DNA of 64,000 nt from Narthecium ossifragum (GCA_963920575.1 OY986975.1:17205897-17269896), one strand, 5' to 3'; shown: positions 10,430 to 23,062, numbered from the stretch's first letter. Notes: generated by a model from the sequence alone, not told the origin. Translations and numbers: made by a program.

Positions 10430-11432
10430 TGATAGGACTTGAAAAGTGTCGTGGCTTAACAAGTCTGACCAAAATTACTAAAATTATCTGGTGCTCTACT
10501 TCAACTACTAAAATAGTAGTTAGCAGAGAGTCCGAGTCGATCCACAGGGAAATAGGCTTCAGACTGAGTTCCTAGTTTAATCTCCTACCAATAAGTTGGG
10601 AAAAGATAGAGACTTGAAATTAAACTAAATTTATACTAAAGGGTTTATAAATAGGAAACAAAAGACCGCATGATTCTTAATCAGTAACCAAGATTCTACC
10701 AGATCTTCCTAAGATTAGGGCACATTAATCACGCTGAATAGCTTTCCTAATAGTTGATAAGTGAATTGCTAGTTCTCCTTATCACTCAACAAATTCTGGT
10801 TAGGATCCCTTGTTAGCAAGAACAATTACCTAAAAATCAGTGACCGAATGATTAGTTGCGTTCACTATTAATGAACCCTCTTATTAGGATGAATTCATCG
10901 CAAGTAGTACTGATATGGATTTAGGTGTAAGATCAAGATAGGTTTAGCATCTTGATGGCCAAATCTAAACGACAGGATACATGGAGGATTAAGGATAGAA
11001 CGTAGTGGTTCTAGTACTACTATAGTGGTTCTAGTACTATACAATCCCCAATCACGAAAAAGAGTTCATCTGAGATACTATGGTACTAGCATGGTACTCC
11101 TAATAGATGAGTCCAATCCAAGCCCTAACATGCACAAACTCTGGAATCAAGTGTAAACGAGAACCATCCACACATCCAACAGGAAAATCAACACCAAAAT
11201 ATAAAAGAAGGGTTAATATCATTTTGGTACCCTCTAGTTTCAACATTTTTCATTTTAGACCCTCTGTTTCAAAACTAGTCACAACGGACCCTGTAGTTAC
11301 AAAACTATTCATTTTAAACCTGTGGCGATGACGGTGTTAGTTTAGTTAACGGGAAAATGGTCACGTGCTCACACGTGACCATCATTTTCCCATCTCACTT
11401 CAAAACTCAGGGAGCACTGGCCACCTGAGTCA

Positions 11433-12041
11433 TTGACAATGAACGCCTTACCATCTAGCTCCTTCCTATCCAAGTTCCAGCCACATCGACCAGATCACCT
11501 CCGCATCCCGGCCACTGCACCAGCACCAGTACTATCCGGCCCCCATTCGCCTCTCCTCTCCACCTCCGCCGTAAGGATCGAGGAGAGGCCTCCCATGCTG
11601 GCCCAGCCTTCTAATAAGAGACCCATCCAAGTCCAACCCAAACCCACGTCGTCGTTGAAAGATCAAAAGAGCATCTACAGCTCCAACGGTAGCAGCAGCA
11701 GCAACAACAACTCCACGACGACGCGGCAGTCTCCGTCGGCTCCATCTCTATCGGCTGTCTTCTGCAATGTCCTCGACGACCTCATCAACAAATTTATTGA
11801 CCCGCCGGTCCTCCGCCCCTCCGTTGACCCACTTCACATCCTCTCCGACAACTTCGGTCCCGTGGGGGAGCTCCCGCCCACCCCGTGCCCCGTGATCCGC
11901 GGGAGCGTCCCTCCCAGCCTCGGCAGCGGCGCCTACATTAGGAATGGCCCCAACCCACAGCACCTCCCGCGCGGGCCCTACCACCTCTTCGACGGTGACG
12001 GCATGCTCCACGCTCTCCTCATCCCAGAGATGGTTCGCTAG
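11433..12041 (+). pseudogene. CCD4: Captured 5' part of carotenoid cleavage dioxygenase 4
   Basis: A 202-codon open frame, with a likely native start at the second Met (11439, MNALPSSSFLSKF). Residues about 1-60 resemble a plastid transit peptide ending in SAVRIEERP. Ser/Asn/Thr-rich sequence follows. Residues about 108-198 match the CCD4 N-terminus: FIDPPVLRPSVDP, DNFGPVGELPPTPCPVIRGS, GAYIRNGPNPQHLPRGPYHL, FDGDGMLHALL. CCD4 enzymes cleave carotenoids in plastoglobules and run to nearly 600 residues, so about one third is here. All four iron-binding His lie in the missing part. Homology stops near 12030 and a stop follows. The frame has no internal stop, suggesting recent capture. It could make a truncated peptide or antisense/siRNA against the parent gene. 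Confidence 0.82.
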
Positions 12042-12315
12042 GCCGGAGCTCCAGGAGGTGAGGCCGGAGTGCCGGGAGGGAAGGATGAGAGAGGAGTTCG
12101 AGAGAGAGGCAGCGGCTACCGGCGCGATCGAGGAGAGGAGTTCGAGAGAGAGCTCGGGGGAGAAGGAGGGGAAGCCACACGGGCGTGGGGAGAGCCGGAG
12201 AGGAGGAGGTCTCGGCCCTCGAGGGAGCCGGAGAGGAGGAGGTCTGAGTGGAGGGCCGGGAGGCAGAGCGCCGGGAGGGGAGGGGAGGCAGAGCTCCGGG
12301 AGGGGAGGGGAGGCT

Positions 12316-12399
12316 GATTTAACGCCAAACCGGTCAAAATTGACCAAAAAATGGTCAAAATCGTGCAAAACCGGTCACTAGCCGGTTTGGCGTTAAATC
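12316..12399. repeat. Short inverted repeat inside the Pack-MULE
   Basis: GATTTAACGCCAAACCGGT (12316-12334) pairs with its inverse at 12381-12399, 18 of 19 bases, around a loop of about 46 bases. It could form a cruciform or hairpin at the subterminal region. Confidence 0.7.
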
Positions 12400-13251
12400 G
12401 GCGTTACCATACTTGTACCAAATTGAAAAGTTTGGTAACTATAGACCCCGTTTTGATACGTTTTAAAATATGGGGACCAAATTGATAATTCGTGAAACTA
12501 GAGAGTACCGAAATGATATTAACCCTATAAAAAAAATAGAGATCAATCCATATAAGCCAATCAATAAAGTATACAAGCCCTAAATCTAAGAAATCCCTAG
12601 TAGAAACCCTAGTTACATCATAAGAATCCCTTAGCTAGGGGTTTAGTTACTCGTCTTTAGGGTTTGATTCATAGATGAAGGTTGATGAAGCTCTTCCGCC
12701 ATAGATTTCCTCCCAAAAGATTCTAAAAAGAAAAGTTAAAAAGAGGCAAAAAACTGTCCTTCACGTCCAAGAGAGAAGACGACCAAAAAAAACTAGAAAA
12801 AGGCCTATTTATAGCCTAAGGTTACACCTCCTCCCGGATTAGATCTGGGCCGTTGGTTTTCTTCCTGGGAATCAAAGGATCGATCCTTCCATGAAGGAAG
12901 ATCGATCTTTTGTCTTCAATTGCTGGCCACGCCCGTAAAGATCTTCTTCTTGTGTCGTTGGTCTCGCCCCGTGGATGATCGATCATTCCATGGAGGAAGA
13001 TTGATCCTTTCCAATCTAGCTCTCTGTCACTTTAATGTTCTTTAAATGATCGATCTTCTCATGAGTTGAAGATCGATCCTTTATGCTGGAATTGCCCTAA
13101 TGTGTCCATTTTAGCTCCAAACTTGATCTAACTCTTGTTGAGGTCTCTTGTACCTGAAATAGGGTAAAGATAATCAGTGAAGCATTGCTCGGATACTAAC
13201 AAAGTCAAATTACAAGAGTGATTTGTGCACTTTTCAAGTCTTATCATAAAA

Positions 13252-13546
13252 CATGACTCTATTAACGTAATTATACCACATAAGAGATGGGCACTTGAGA
13301 CATTTCATCTTAGGGTATTATTGGTATAAAAATCTATGGTGTGGGTAGGCTTTTGTGTGGTGTCGATAGACGGGCCTTATCCATGCCACTTGGATGGTGG
13401 CTTTTACCTTTTTACCCTTACCACATCAGCTCGGTGTAAAACCCTAGTCAGCCGGTTTCTTTCATCCGAAAGCTTATAAATTTTATGGATTTGGATCTAT
13501 ACAGGATCCGATCCGATATCACCCGCACAAAGGCACTCACTCACAC
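13252..13546 (+). promoter_or_regulatory. Proximal promoter / 5'UTR of the FKBP gene
   Basis: All sequence between the solo LTR and the start codon. A telo-box-like AAACCCTA is at about 13439 and a TATA-like TTATAAATTTT at about 13474. CACTCACTCACACATG leads to the ATG. The LTR therefore sets the distal promoter. Confidence 0.5.
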
Positions 13547-16500
13547 ATGGCTCTATATTTTCTTAGTCCTTCTATCCACTTAGAAACATTGGCTACCAAG
13601 AGAATGGCTTCCTCCCGCTCCTCTCTTTCTTCATTCCTTCTTCTGCCATCAGGTGAATCTATGACTCGGTTCTATGCTTCTTGCTCTGATTCGTTTAAAG
13701 TTCCTTTCTTTTTCATTTTTGTTGCGCATTTTTATAAGCATGTTAGGATTTCATAGGATTGGTGGAGTGGAATGCTGTATAATTACTTGAGGTATGGAGA
13801 ACCTAGGATTTATAGGTGCACAAATGGAGATTTATGGAAAAGAGCATTTTGGTTTGTTGTAGTAAACTAGTGTTGGTCCTTGTTGTGATGCCTTGCTTGA
13901 ATCAGCATCAGGGTTCTTCGCAAAAGCTATATGAATATTGTGTTTATGTTTGTTAATTATGTGTCGATTATTGTATTATCATCGTGAAAATAGGGGTGCC
14001 ATTGTGGATATTAGAGACTAACAATGCAATTACATGAAGATCCTTATTGCTTATAGTTTTTTATATCCTACACAGTTCAAACATTGCTGGACAAGGTGAG
14101 AGGTTGAATGCCAGCTAACAGCCTAACATTGTGATTTGTATTTTTTACTTTTTGGTCATTTTTTTTCCCAGTATATCTGGGAATGTTTACAGTTCCATTT
14201 ATGGAGATGATAAGATTAATTCAGAAAGTAGAATTACTTTGAGCTGAGAAGCACTATGATCTCTGTTTGTAGAGTGTATCTGCTTCTATTTTTATAATGT
14301 AGGCTAGGTAGATTGACAGTAAGCTTCAATCGTGAGGGACGATCAAATGAGACGGTAGTTTCACTTTGGCCTGTGTGTTACTCTTCCATATCTGATAGGG
14401 CTTGAACTTTGTTAAATCATGATTATAATCAGTTACTAAGTGTTGAGGGTTCTTATTCTTTGTCACCATCAAAACATAGCTCATTTTGCGCTCTTATTGT
14501 AACTGTAAAACCCATTACCAGGATAATGAACAACACAACTGGAAAATTTTATGGTCGAACCAGCTTATAGACATGTGTCACAAGCTCAAACAGTTCATTG
14601 CGTCCATTCTTCCTATGTTGGATGCATCTCCATTTGTCCTGAGCTTTGATGCATTGAAATCTCTAGTTACAAAAGACTCTCCTTTTTGTAGGTTCTGTTT
14701 TCTCAAGGAGGTTATGGTGCACTCACCGTTTGGCAATTACATGCGAGCTTCCTGGATTCAATGTTCGGTGCTTGTTTCCAGAGACTGAATTGAAAGCTTC
14801 CAGAGTAGTAAAGCACAAGAAGGAAACTGCTCTAATCAGTCGAAGGAACGTGATTGGGCTACTTTCATTAAGTGCTGCTTTTGGTTTAAAGACCACGGAT
14901 GCAAATGGAGCTGGCTTGCCTCCAGAGCAGAAGCCAAAACTATGTGATGATGCTTGTGAAAAGGAGCTTGAAAATGTATGGTGAGATTACATAGCCCTTC
15001 ACATGTCATAAGTCTTTGCTAAATTTTAGTTAGATTTATCTTTGATGCTTCTATGTGGCCTCAAGGAGAAAAGCTCCACTCATTTTTTTTTTTTTAAGTG
15101 AAAATGTTCAAAAGATATCAATGTCTGGACAAAATTTAGTGTCATGGAATTTGTCTGAAACTACATTTCTGAGCTTAATATCTTGGATGAGTCGTGTTCT
15201 CGTTAATGCTTACTTTAGAGAAATTGTAACCACAAGCCAATATATCAACCCTTCAGCTGGATCGTAGGACAGAGTTTTAGCTTACCAAAAAGAAGTGTTT
15301 CTAAGGTTCAGGCTGTCAATATTTCAGCTCATCTGGGACATGGAACAATAGAAGAACACTTATTTACCTGATTTCATTAATGGGGGCTGTTCTCTGATCC
15401 AAATCCATAAGATGTGCTTTTTACGTTATTTGCAACTTAGTTTGTTTATCTTGAAGGCTACTAGTAATCAGCGTTGAAGCTTCTTGGATGTATGGAGTTT
15501 GCTCTTTTAGCTTCTCATGATATTCATACCCCTCCGTATTATGCTACTTCTTTATCCCCATTCTGCGCTAAGTTGGATTTACTGGCACAACCTTGTGGGG
15601 AAGACGCGTAGAATTCACTGATTTTTTCCATTTAGGGAATTACATCTAAATGAGTATGCAATTATGCTTATAAATCCGTGAAATTGTGGGTCATATTGTG
15701 CCTTCCAGGATCTTAGAGAAGCGTCCATGAAATCTTCTTAGGAGAGCAATATTGTAAATGGATTTTGTCGTAAACTGGCCAACACTAGGTATACATGCTG
15801 GGAGTCAGTAGTAGGCAAGCCAATGGAAGCTATGAATGCTGGAATTAGGGTTGTTACAAACATATGAGCTGTACAGATAGACCATCACCTACAGGAAGAT
15901 AGTGAGGGAGGAGTTTTTTCCTCTAAGTTTTGTTGTGGGTTTCCATGCTCAAACATCCAACTGAACTAAGGGATGGATGGTGATGTCTCAAGAATCAACT
16001 TGAACATAATCAGATTAAGCAACATGATAATCTGGTCTTTGTTAGATCCACTAGAAGTCAAGATTATTTGCGGTTTATTGTGACGACAACAATGTAAAAA
16101 CGTTCTTGTGCCAAGACATACAAATATTTTTGCTACAATGGCAATAGTCAAAATGTCAAATGATTGTTTTTTGGGAGTTAATTACCAGAACGGTTGATGT
16201 GAAATATTACCAGGCAATTGTGAAATGAGAAGAACGCAGAAGTCCCAAATCAAGGATAGGAAAAAAGGGAAATCCCAGGTAATCATGAGAATTACCTAAG
16301 GGTCTAGATAAATGGAGATCAAGAACGAAGTGTAGACTCGCTTTTGGAATCTGATAAGTATATGCCATCCAAGAAAAATCCACTCAAGAGATATGAATCT
16401 TCGCAAGTCAATTGAAGATGATCGTGACAAGATCCAGGCGAAGTTCACCCACAATTCAGTCAAAAAGTAGAACAAAAGATAACAAATCCCCTCTTAAGAA

Positions 16501-19212
16501 AAACCAAGTGTCCTCAAAGAGAAATTTTCAGTTTTAAGAGGTAACTCTGTTTTATTATTGGCATAAGTTTCCAAGAATGTTATTCCCATTCCTTGTACTT
16601 ACTAAGATACATTCTTCTAATTTACATTGATTTCTAGAACATCACAATCTTGTTCATGAACAGGTCTGATATTCACTGTTAGTGCATTATATGTCGGTTT
16701 AAGATTCCAACCAAGTATTTTGACAGACTTGGATTCCTATGACATACCATACCTCTATAGAGTTAATGAAATTGGATATTCAAACTCTCACTAATTCCCT
16801 TTTTCATTCTTTGACCAGCTGACTGGCATCCACTAATTTTGGCTTTCTAGAAGTAATTTTCGAAATAGTTAAAAGTTTGAAACTTTCAACACGAAGTTTA
16901 TATGCAGATGTTCCCTTTGCTTCAGAATTTTATTGCTTGTGCAGGTGCCTATGGTAACCACAGAATCCGGTTTGCAGTACAAGGATATAAAAGCTGGTGT
17001 CGGCCCAAGTCCACCTGTTGGGTATCAGGTCCTTTCTCTACAGCCTCTGATATCTGAGTTGCACTATTTGTTGAATTGCAGAAGAGACTTGGAGGAACTA
17101 AACTGGGAGCTAACATCTAATCTCACTCTTGCCAACTTTAATGCTAACTTACACATGAATTGCTCTTTTCTTATTTCTTTCACTTTTATGGGTATGCAGA
17201 TATCTGTTGTTATGTTTCGTAAGCTCAGTCATAGCTGCAAATGAGTCATCATAGTCATTTAAATGCGAAGTAAGGTCTGTCCATTATACTTGGTCTCAAC
17301 AGGGGAGACAGGAATAGCTCTCAACAGGGGAGACAGGAATAGCTCCCAGGCTGTTCCCTGTTTACATGCATTATGAGGCTGCTGTAATTTTGCTTACTTG
17401 CAAGAGCATATGCTGAGCACATCACATTTAACATACAAACTCTTTATCTAGTTTTTGCAATTCTTATAGTACTGTCCAATATAGTCTTCTCATTGATTTA
17501 TCTAAGTGTGGCTGATTCTTGGTGTCTACCTTATCAGGTTGCAGCAAATTATGTTGCGATGGTTCCATCTGGACAAGTTTTTGACAGGTGTTGCACTAGA
17601 ACCTGCTGTGGTAGCTAAGCTGCAAATCATCCAGTACTTAGGACCGTCTCCTTTCCCTGCTTTTGGGTTCTTTTTTCTTTAAGAGTGCAGCTCTCTTTTG
17701 CCTGTTTTTGTTTTCTCATGTTTGATTGCTGGCAAAGAAATGACTGAGCTTCCATCGGCCTCTTGCTCCTATATGCATGCTTCTTACTATATGCTTGCTG
17801 GATTGCTTGTAGCATTATATCTATTGCATAACATTTGGACTACCAGTTATAGGGTATAGGAGGAATATTATCACATTGCAACTCTTCGATTCGTGCATAC
17901 TTGGAAAATTTCCTAGTGATCTTACTTTGGCTACGAGAACTCATTCTTTTCTCATGTCCACCAGTTCATTGGAGAAGGGCCAGCCCTATATTTTCCGTGT
18001 TGGTTCTGATCAGGTAAACTAAATAGTCACACTTCGAATTTTTGATATTCAGTTTGTTTATCAATGTATTTGCCTGATAAACATGAACCTATTGTATGTC
18101 TCCTTGTTCAACTAAAGTCTACAAAAAACATAGACTTTTCCACCTTGGTACCGTGCTTGATTTCGAGGCTTGTCCAATAAGCTTATCGATTAGTGTCACT
18201 CCTTAATTTTCATTCAGAGAGATTTCTGGTTCCATGTAAAAATTTGCAGAATCTTTCTTTTCCGCCAGAGTAGGGAAACTTCTTTGTGGACAAAATCTGT
18301 AGTAGTATAACTGCTTGACACTAGTGTCTTGCCAACGTACATGAACTTTGTTGGCAAGAGTCCAGAAGACAAATCACTTTGCGAGTCATTTCTGAACTAC
18401 TACTCATGAGAACAGCTGATAAGTAACTCATAACCTTCTTGGTGATTATTTTATTTCACTTTATAAGAGGTGCTAATTTCCAGTACTCTTTGAAGAAGCC
18501 CGGATCCTCTTTACTGGATAAAAACCCGCTTTAAGTTTCTAATTAAAGTTCACACTCTCATGTCGGTTGACGATCCTGTTACACATCGCTTCATCAGTTA
18601 TCCTCATTTAACTGATTATTCTGGTGTTTATAATAGGTGATCAAGGGGCTTGATGAAGGAATATTGAGCATGAAAATTGGAGGGAAGCGTCGATTATATA
18701 TACCAGGACCGGTAAGTGACCTGACAATTACTGAGTGCTCTGTGGTTTGGTTCATACTACGATTATCCCTATGGCAATATCAGTACTAGTTATTCTTCTG
18801 ATTTTTTTGTCTAAAGCCAAAAAAAATTTCTCCTGCTGTTATGTATGGCCAAGATATAACAAAATCCCCAACTGTTTACCATGTTTGGCTTGAAACGGAG
18901 TAAATACTGTGAGTAGTTTAGTGATCAATGATGCAGTTTGAGGCTTACTTCCTTTGATCTCTTTAATTCTTCCTCAATGAGTTGTTGGTTCCTAACCTGA
19001 ATTCTCGACAGACAGACAGCCAATTATGATACGTGTGTTATTATTTACCGCGAGACCACGGTGTTCTGATTCATAATGTTATTATTCTTCAACAGTTAGC
19101 ATTCCCGAAAGGCCTCGTTTCTGCACCAGGAAGGCCAAGAGTTGCAGCAAACAGCCCTGTAGTATTTGACGTGAGCTTGGAGTACATCCCAGGCCTCGAA
19201 GTTGATGAGTGA
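13547..19212 (+). CDS. FKBP16-3: FKBP-type peptidyl-prolyl isomerase, thylakoid lumen (FKBP16-3-like)
   Basis: Seven exons: 13547-13652, 14692-14975, 16945-17028, 17538-17587, 17965-18013, 18637-18711, 19096-19212, all with GT-AG introns and closing phase. They give 254 residues, or 235 from the Met at 13604, closer to family length. The Ser/Arg-rich start is a plastid transit peptide. SRRNVIGLLSLSAAFG (Arg86-Arg87, then a hydrophobic run) and ANGA form a twin-arginine lumenal signal. CDDAC (Cys120, Cys124) precedes the FKBP fold: VAANYVAMVPSGQVFDSS, VIKGLDEGILSMKIGGKRRL, then PGLEVDE at the C-terminus. The usual active-site Trp is Leu in KGLDEG, so isomerase activity may be weak, as in many lumenal FKBPs. 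Assignment to FKBP16-3 rather than another lumenal FKBP rests on the CDDACEKELENVPMVTTESG segment. Intron 3 has a 24-bp direct duplication near 17298-17345. Confidence 0.9.
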
Positions 19213-20448
19213 CGTCTTTTTAGTTGTATTCCTTTATTCTTTGGATGCAAGAAGCATAACCTTTGATATCTGATATTCCTTCTTCAGTAGTACAATTCAT
19301 GACTGAATCTCAATGCATCATGTACTTCGCGAGAACTGAGAAGTTCGATTGTAGCCAGTTTCTTCAAATGAGATTAAAAACTATCATGCTAAGAGTATGT
19401 ACAATATGTGATCTGCATTGTGTTTGGACATGTACAACCTCAGACAATACATTCAAATCTTTATTATTCCTGTAAAATTCTTATAACCTTTTGTAGGTGA
19501 AGGCATGATGAAACCTTAAATCAGCATGAGACAGACATTAAATATATGAAGTTAGACATCCTTGCCATTGTATTGAAAGAGTCCAAAATGCCTAAAGATC
19601 AACATGGTAACCAAGGAAAGCCCTACCCTCTCATGTCTGGTAGCATCATTTATTTAGACTGGATCCAAAGAAATATTCGGATATTTGGAACAGCAGCAGC
19701 AGCATCTCAGAATCAGCCGCCCCAAACTGCAGAATGAGGTTTATTCAGGTCAGTTCCTGCTTCACCACAAATCCCTGATTATTTTGGTTCGAATCCCCAT
19801 TTTTTTTGGTTCAAATGCAGCTATGTGATGAGTCATGATTCATGCATATTTTAGCACATTAAATTACCTTTGTTAGCTTAAGAGTAGATGTATTTAATAC
19901 TTTATTACCTTGTTTCAAGTTTAGTCACGCTTGGAGAAGAAATATAAGAAATTCGGTTAAAAATTATTAAATTTTACAAAATAACTGCTTGGTCGATTGT
20001 TTAGAAATAAATCATCAGAATTCGTAGAAAAATCTATAAGTCCTGGAATTCTTGGAGATGAGAGATGAAAGAAGGCTCGAAGAGCTGCAACTTGTGTGCT
20101 CAACACTCTTCAAGATTCCGGATGGATTAGCGTAAGTTTTGCAGCGAAGTCACTATGCTTTAGAGCTTTATATAGCAATATGTTTAAAAATATAGGCACA
20201 AAAACATATACTCACTCAATTAGCAACATCCCCCTTCTTTGGCTGAGCAAATGCAATGCAGTTAGCAAGATTTCCCGTATGACTGGAATTAAACAGATTG
20301 ATGCAGCTTGGTTTCTACCTACTTTTGTGAATTAATTGTGGTCAAATCTCTAAGACCTGATTCGCAGCGGGGCCTCACCAGCTCCTGAAACTCCACCACG
20401 TTCTCGCAAAGTGGACTCGCCGACAGTTCTATCCATGGAGAAGACTGA
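19213..20448 (+). other. FKBP 3' flank and intergenic DNA
   Basis: Probable 3'UTR followed by AT-rich sequence. Short open frames here (for example 19546-19737) show no family resemblance. Confidence 0.5.
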
Positions 20449-21883
20449 TGGCACGTTTGGTTCGCACAATGAATGGGGAATGGAATGAGAATGAGATTAA
20501 GAATGGGAATGGGATTAGAAATGGGTTATTACCAAAGTGATTTTGTGATATCAGGATTGAGAATATGAATGAAGCATTATCGTGTTTGGTATACAAACAA
20601 AAGTCTGGGAATGAAGTGCAAATGACTAAAATAACCTTGATATTTAATAAGATGGCCCTGGGACCTGCTTTCTTTTGGATGTTAATTTTGTCACGCTTGA
20701 TAGTAGAGGATCAAAGACATCATATATACATACATATACGAGTCTCCAAATAAAGCTTCCTTGAGAATGAAAGAATATATAGGGCGTGCCCAGTCCATAA
20801 CTCACACGATAAAATGAAAAAGAAAATGAAAAGAACTATTGACAATATCAAAATATGGAAAAATTAGCCCTTAAATAGACATACAATATAGGTGCAAGAA
20901 TATTATACAATATACTAAAACAAAAACAAAAACAAAAACAAAAACAAAATGAAACAAAAATTGCCCAGTCCACACCGTTCGCTCCACTTCCCCGTTCATG
21001 ACGTCGGAGGTTGGGGAGATCGGAGGTCGGGTGAGGAGATCGGGGAGGTCGGAGGTCCCGACGTCGACGGAGAAGCTCGGAATCACAACAGAGGTACCCT
21101 CACCCACCCCACCTCTCTCTTTCATCACCGGTCCCGGCCGCCTGGAACCCATCTTGGGGTCTCTCTTCCACGGCGTCTCCTCCTTCAATATCGTCACCCG
21201 TCAGAAACTCGACGCCCAACGCCCAGCCACCACGGTTGTTCTTCGCCGTCAAGCTCCGCCACAAGCCACCCCAACCTCCCTCCACCGCCGACGCTGCCGC
21301 GAGACTGGACTCCTCTCCTCCATGAATGCCGGCTCGCGAGACTGGACTCCTCGACTCCGTCCTCCAACGCCGGCTCCAACCTCTTTCTCTTCTCCTCGAC
21401 GCTAGTCACGGGCAAAGCCTCAGAAGAAATCGCGTGCAATAATGGGAGGATGACGTCGCTGGCGGAGGGAGAAGAAGAAGAGAGAAGAGGGGAAGAGGGA
21501 AAGGCCATACCTCCGCCGATGACCACCAACAACTCGGGATCGAGAGGACGCCGGAGCCGCAAATTGGGCTTCGAAATAGGTTTCCTAAGCAGAGAGATCA
21601 CGCGAAAGAGGGTTTCGCAGGGAGAGAGAACGCGAGGAAGATAAAGATCGCTGGGAGAGAGAGCGCGAGCAGAGGGTAGATTAGTAATTGTATTTCCTAA
21701 TCTCCCGATCGTCCGGAACGGAATGAGCCAATCCGAGGTATGAGATGAGATTGGTCTATTCCCAAATTATCAAGAATGAAGCATTCCATTCCTAACGTTA
21801 AGTGTCAACCAAACATGGGAATGTGATTTGACCCGGAAATTGACCATTCCATTCCCAATATTTTTGTGCAACCAAACACGTCG
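20449..21883. mobile_element. Non-autonomous TIR element (PIF/Harbinger-like?)
   Basis: Ends are TGGCACGTTTGGTTCGCACA and, inverted, CGACGTGTTTGGTTGCACAA. Both are followed inward by GGAATGGAATG-type repeats. A 3-bp TGA flanks each side (20446-20448, 21884-21886). The interior has a (CAAAAA)n run near 20920 and a GC-rich segment (20990-21660) with long but low-complexity frames that I do not recognise; it may be a captured exon. The inverted repeat is imperfect and the class is inferred from the CGTTTGGTTCG ends. Confidence 0.5.
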
Positions 21884-22436
21884 TGAGACTTCTTTAGGCC
21901 GCTCGGGCGATGATCTCTTGCCTAAAAGAGACTTAATCTCTAACGATGAGTCATCTGATGGCGGGGACGTGGATGGCGAGAAGGGGCACTTGTTATTGTC
22001 CCGGCCAAAGCCAAAGCTGACCAGAAGAGGAGAAGGTGGTGTCAGCGAAGAGGAGGAACGTTAGACCACCACCACCACCCTTCATGTGTGCAAGTGACGG
22101 ATAGAAAGGAGGAGGGAGGATGGTCTTCTAATGAAAGACTAAGCAACGTTACCCGCCATTCTTTGAATTTGAATGGTTGGTTCACCCAACGGCCACGCTT
22201 AAGTTCACCTTTCCCCCAAGTCCTAACAAAGTTTTGGAATTTTGATATCACGCAACCACCTATACGAAGTTCCATGTTTAAATAAGGATTCTTATACATC
22301 ATCAATGGAATGGACCTCTTGATTCCCATAAAATAACCTCAGATCTTTACCCAAAATAAGGTACCTATTGTCCAAAACTCATGGATTTATTAAGAGGCTT
22401 TTGGTATAGAGACCTTTGAATACATAATGGCACATT
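21884..22436. other. Intergenic, with a repeat also found at 24328
   Basis: Positions about 22160-22315 resemble 24328-24475: GGTTCACCCAACGG, then GAATTTTGATATCAC, then GAAGTTCC and ATTATACATCAT-like tracts in the same order and strand. No gene is seen. Confidence 0.5.
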
Positions 22437-23045
22437 TGGTTCGCCCATTCCAACCGGAATGGAATGCCTTTTTCCATTCCGAGGAGACATTTCATCATTT
22501 GGTTCGCCAATTCCGGCCGGAATGGAATGCCTCATTCATCCTGTAGAATGAATGACCCATTCCTCCCACCCCTGAGATTGACCCATTCCATTCAGGCCTG
22601 AATGAGGAATGTAATGTCTAATGACATAATTACCCTTATGTAGTCAATCTGAACCATTGAATTAATCACCTTAATCCTTGAATGAATTAAATTACCACCG
22701 TTTAATTACAGTCAGATTAATAATCTATATGATCATTCATCAATTAACATAATTGATTTCTCCACCGTTGGATCCATCAACGAAACAAATAAATAACAAA
22801 CTATACAAGTAGAAGATTCGGTGCACACATATTTTTATACACACATATATTTACATATACTATATGTACATATTTTACGTGTATATAAATATAGAGTGTG
22901 GCATGGGGGAGGGGCACTAGTAGATATATATGACTAAATATATACATATATTAAGTGTTGTATATATCAAGGGTAGTATGGTCATTTACACATTATTCCA
23001 TTCCCTTTCCATGCTCATTAGTGCATACCAAACTCATACAAAGAT
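22437..23045. repeat. Decayed TIR-type element with CATTTGGTTCGCC ends
   Basis: Two tandem copies of a terminus (TTTGGTTCGCCCATTCC-like at 22436 and 22498, each followed by GGAATGGAATGCC) open the block. An AT-rich (TATATA) interior follows, and an inverted, weaker CATTCCCTTTCCATG / CCAAACTCATA end lies near 23000-23035. It resembles the termini at 20449. No coding and no clean target duplication. Confidence 0.4.
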
Positions 23046-23062
23046 GAGAGTGAAGTTTGGAC

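Larger units (their letters stand above)
11210..12525 (+). mobile_element. Pack-MULE-like element carrying a CCD4 fragment
   Basis: Terminal inverted repeats of about 32 bp: left GGGTTAATATCATTTTGGTA onward (11210-11241) and its near-perfect inverse at 12494-12525, two mismatches. Flanks are TATAAAAGAA (11200-11209) and TATAAAAAAA (12526-12535), a 10-bp duplication with one mismatch, as expected for Mutator-like elements. No transposase is present. The cargo is the 5' end of a carotenoid dioxygenase gene plus a G-rich segment. It sits inside the solo LTR, so it inserted after that LTR arrived. Confidence 0.82.
10430..13246 (-). mobile_element. Solo LTR of the element B family, with nested insert
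   Basis: Minus strand: starts TGATAAGACTTGAAAAGTGC at 13246 and ends CTTTTCAAGTCCTATCA at 10430. It is flanked by a perfect 5-bp duplication TAAAA (10425-10429 and 13247-13251). No primer site or coding sequence adjoins it, so internal DNA and one LTR were probably lost by recombination. Removing the nested element 11210-12525 leaves about 1.5 kb, matching the LTR of element B. It carries GATCGATC-type pairs at 12878/12900, 12977/12999 (22 bp) and 13048/13071 (23 bp). It ends 300 bp before the FKBP start codon. Confidence 0.88.

Noticed and set aside
11748..12368. 206-codon minus-strand frame over the CCD4 fragment and G-rich tail
   Set aside because: Pro/Leu/Ser low complexity, opposite to the recognisable CCD4 frame; a shadow of GC-rich sequence.
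19546..19737. 63-codon frame downstream of the FKBP gene
   Set aside because: Lies in probable 3' flank and has no recognisable motif.
20949..21644. 231-codon and overlapping GC-rich frames
   Set aside because: Low complexity, open in several frames on both strands, no recognised domain; treated as TE interior.
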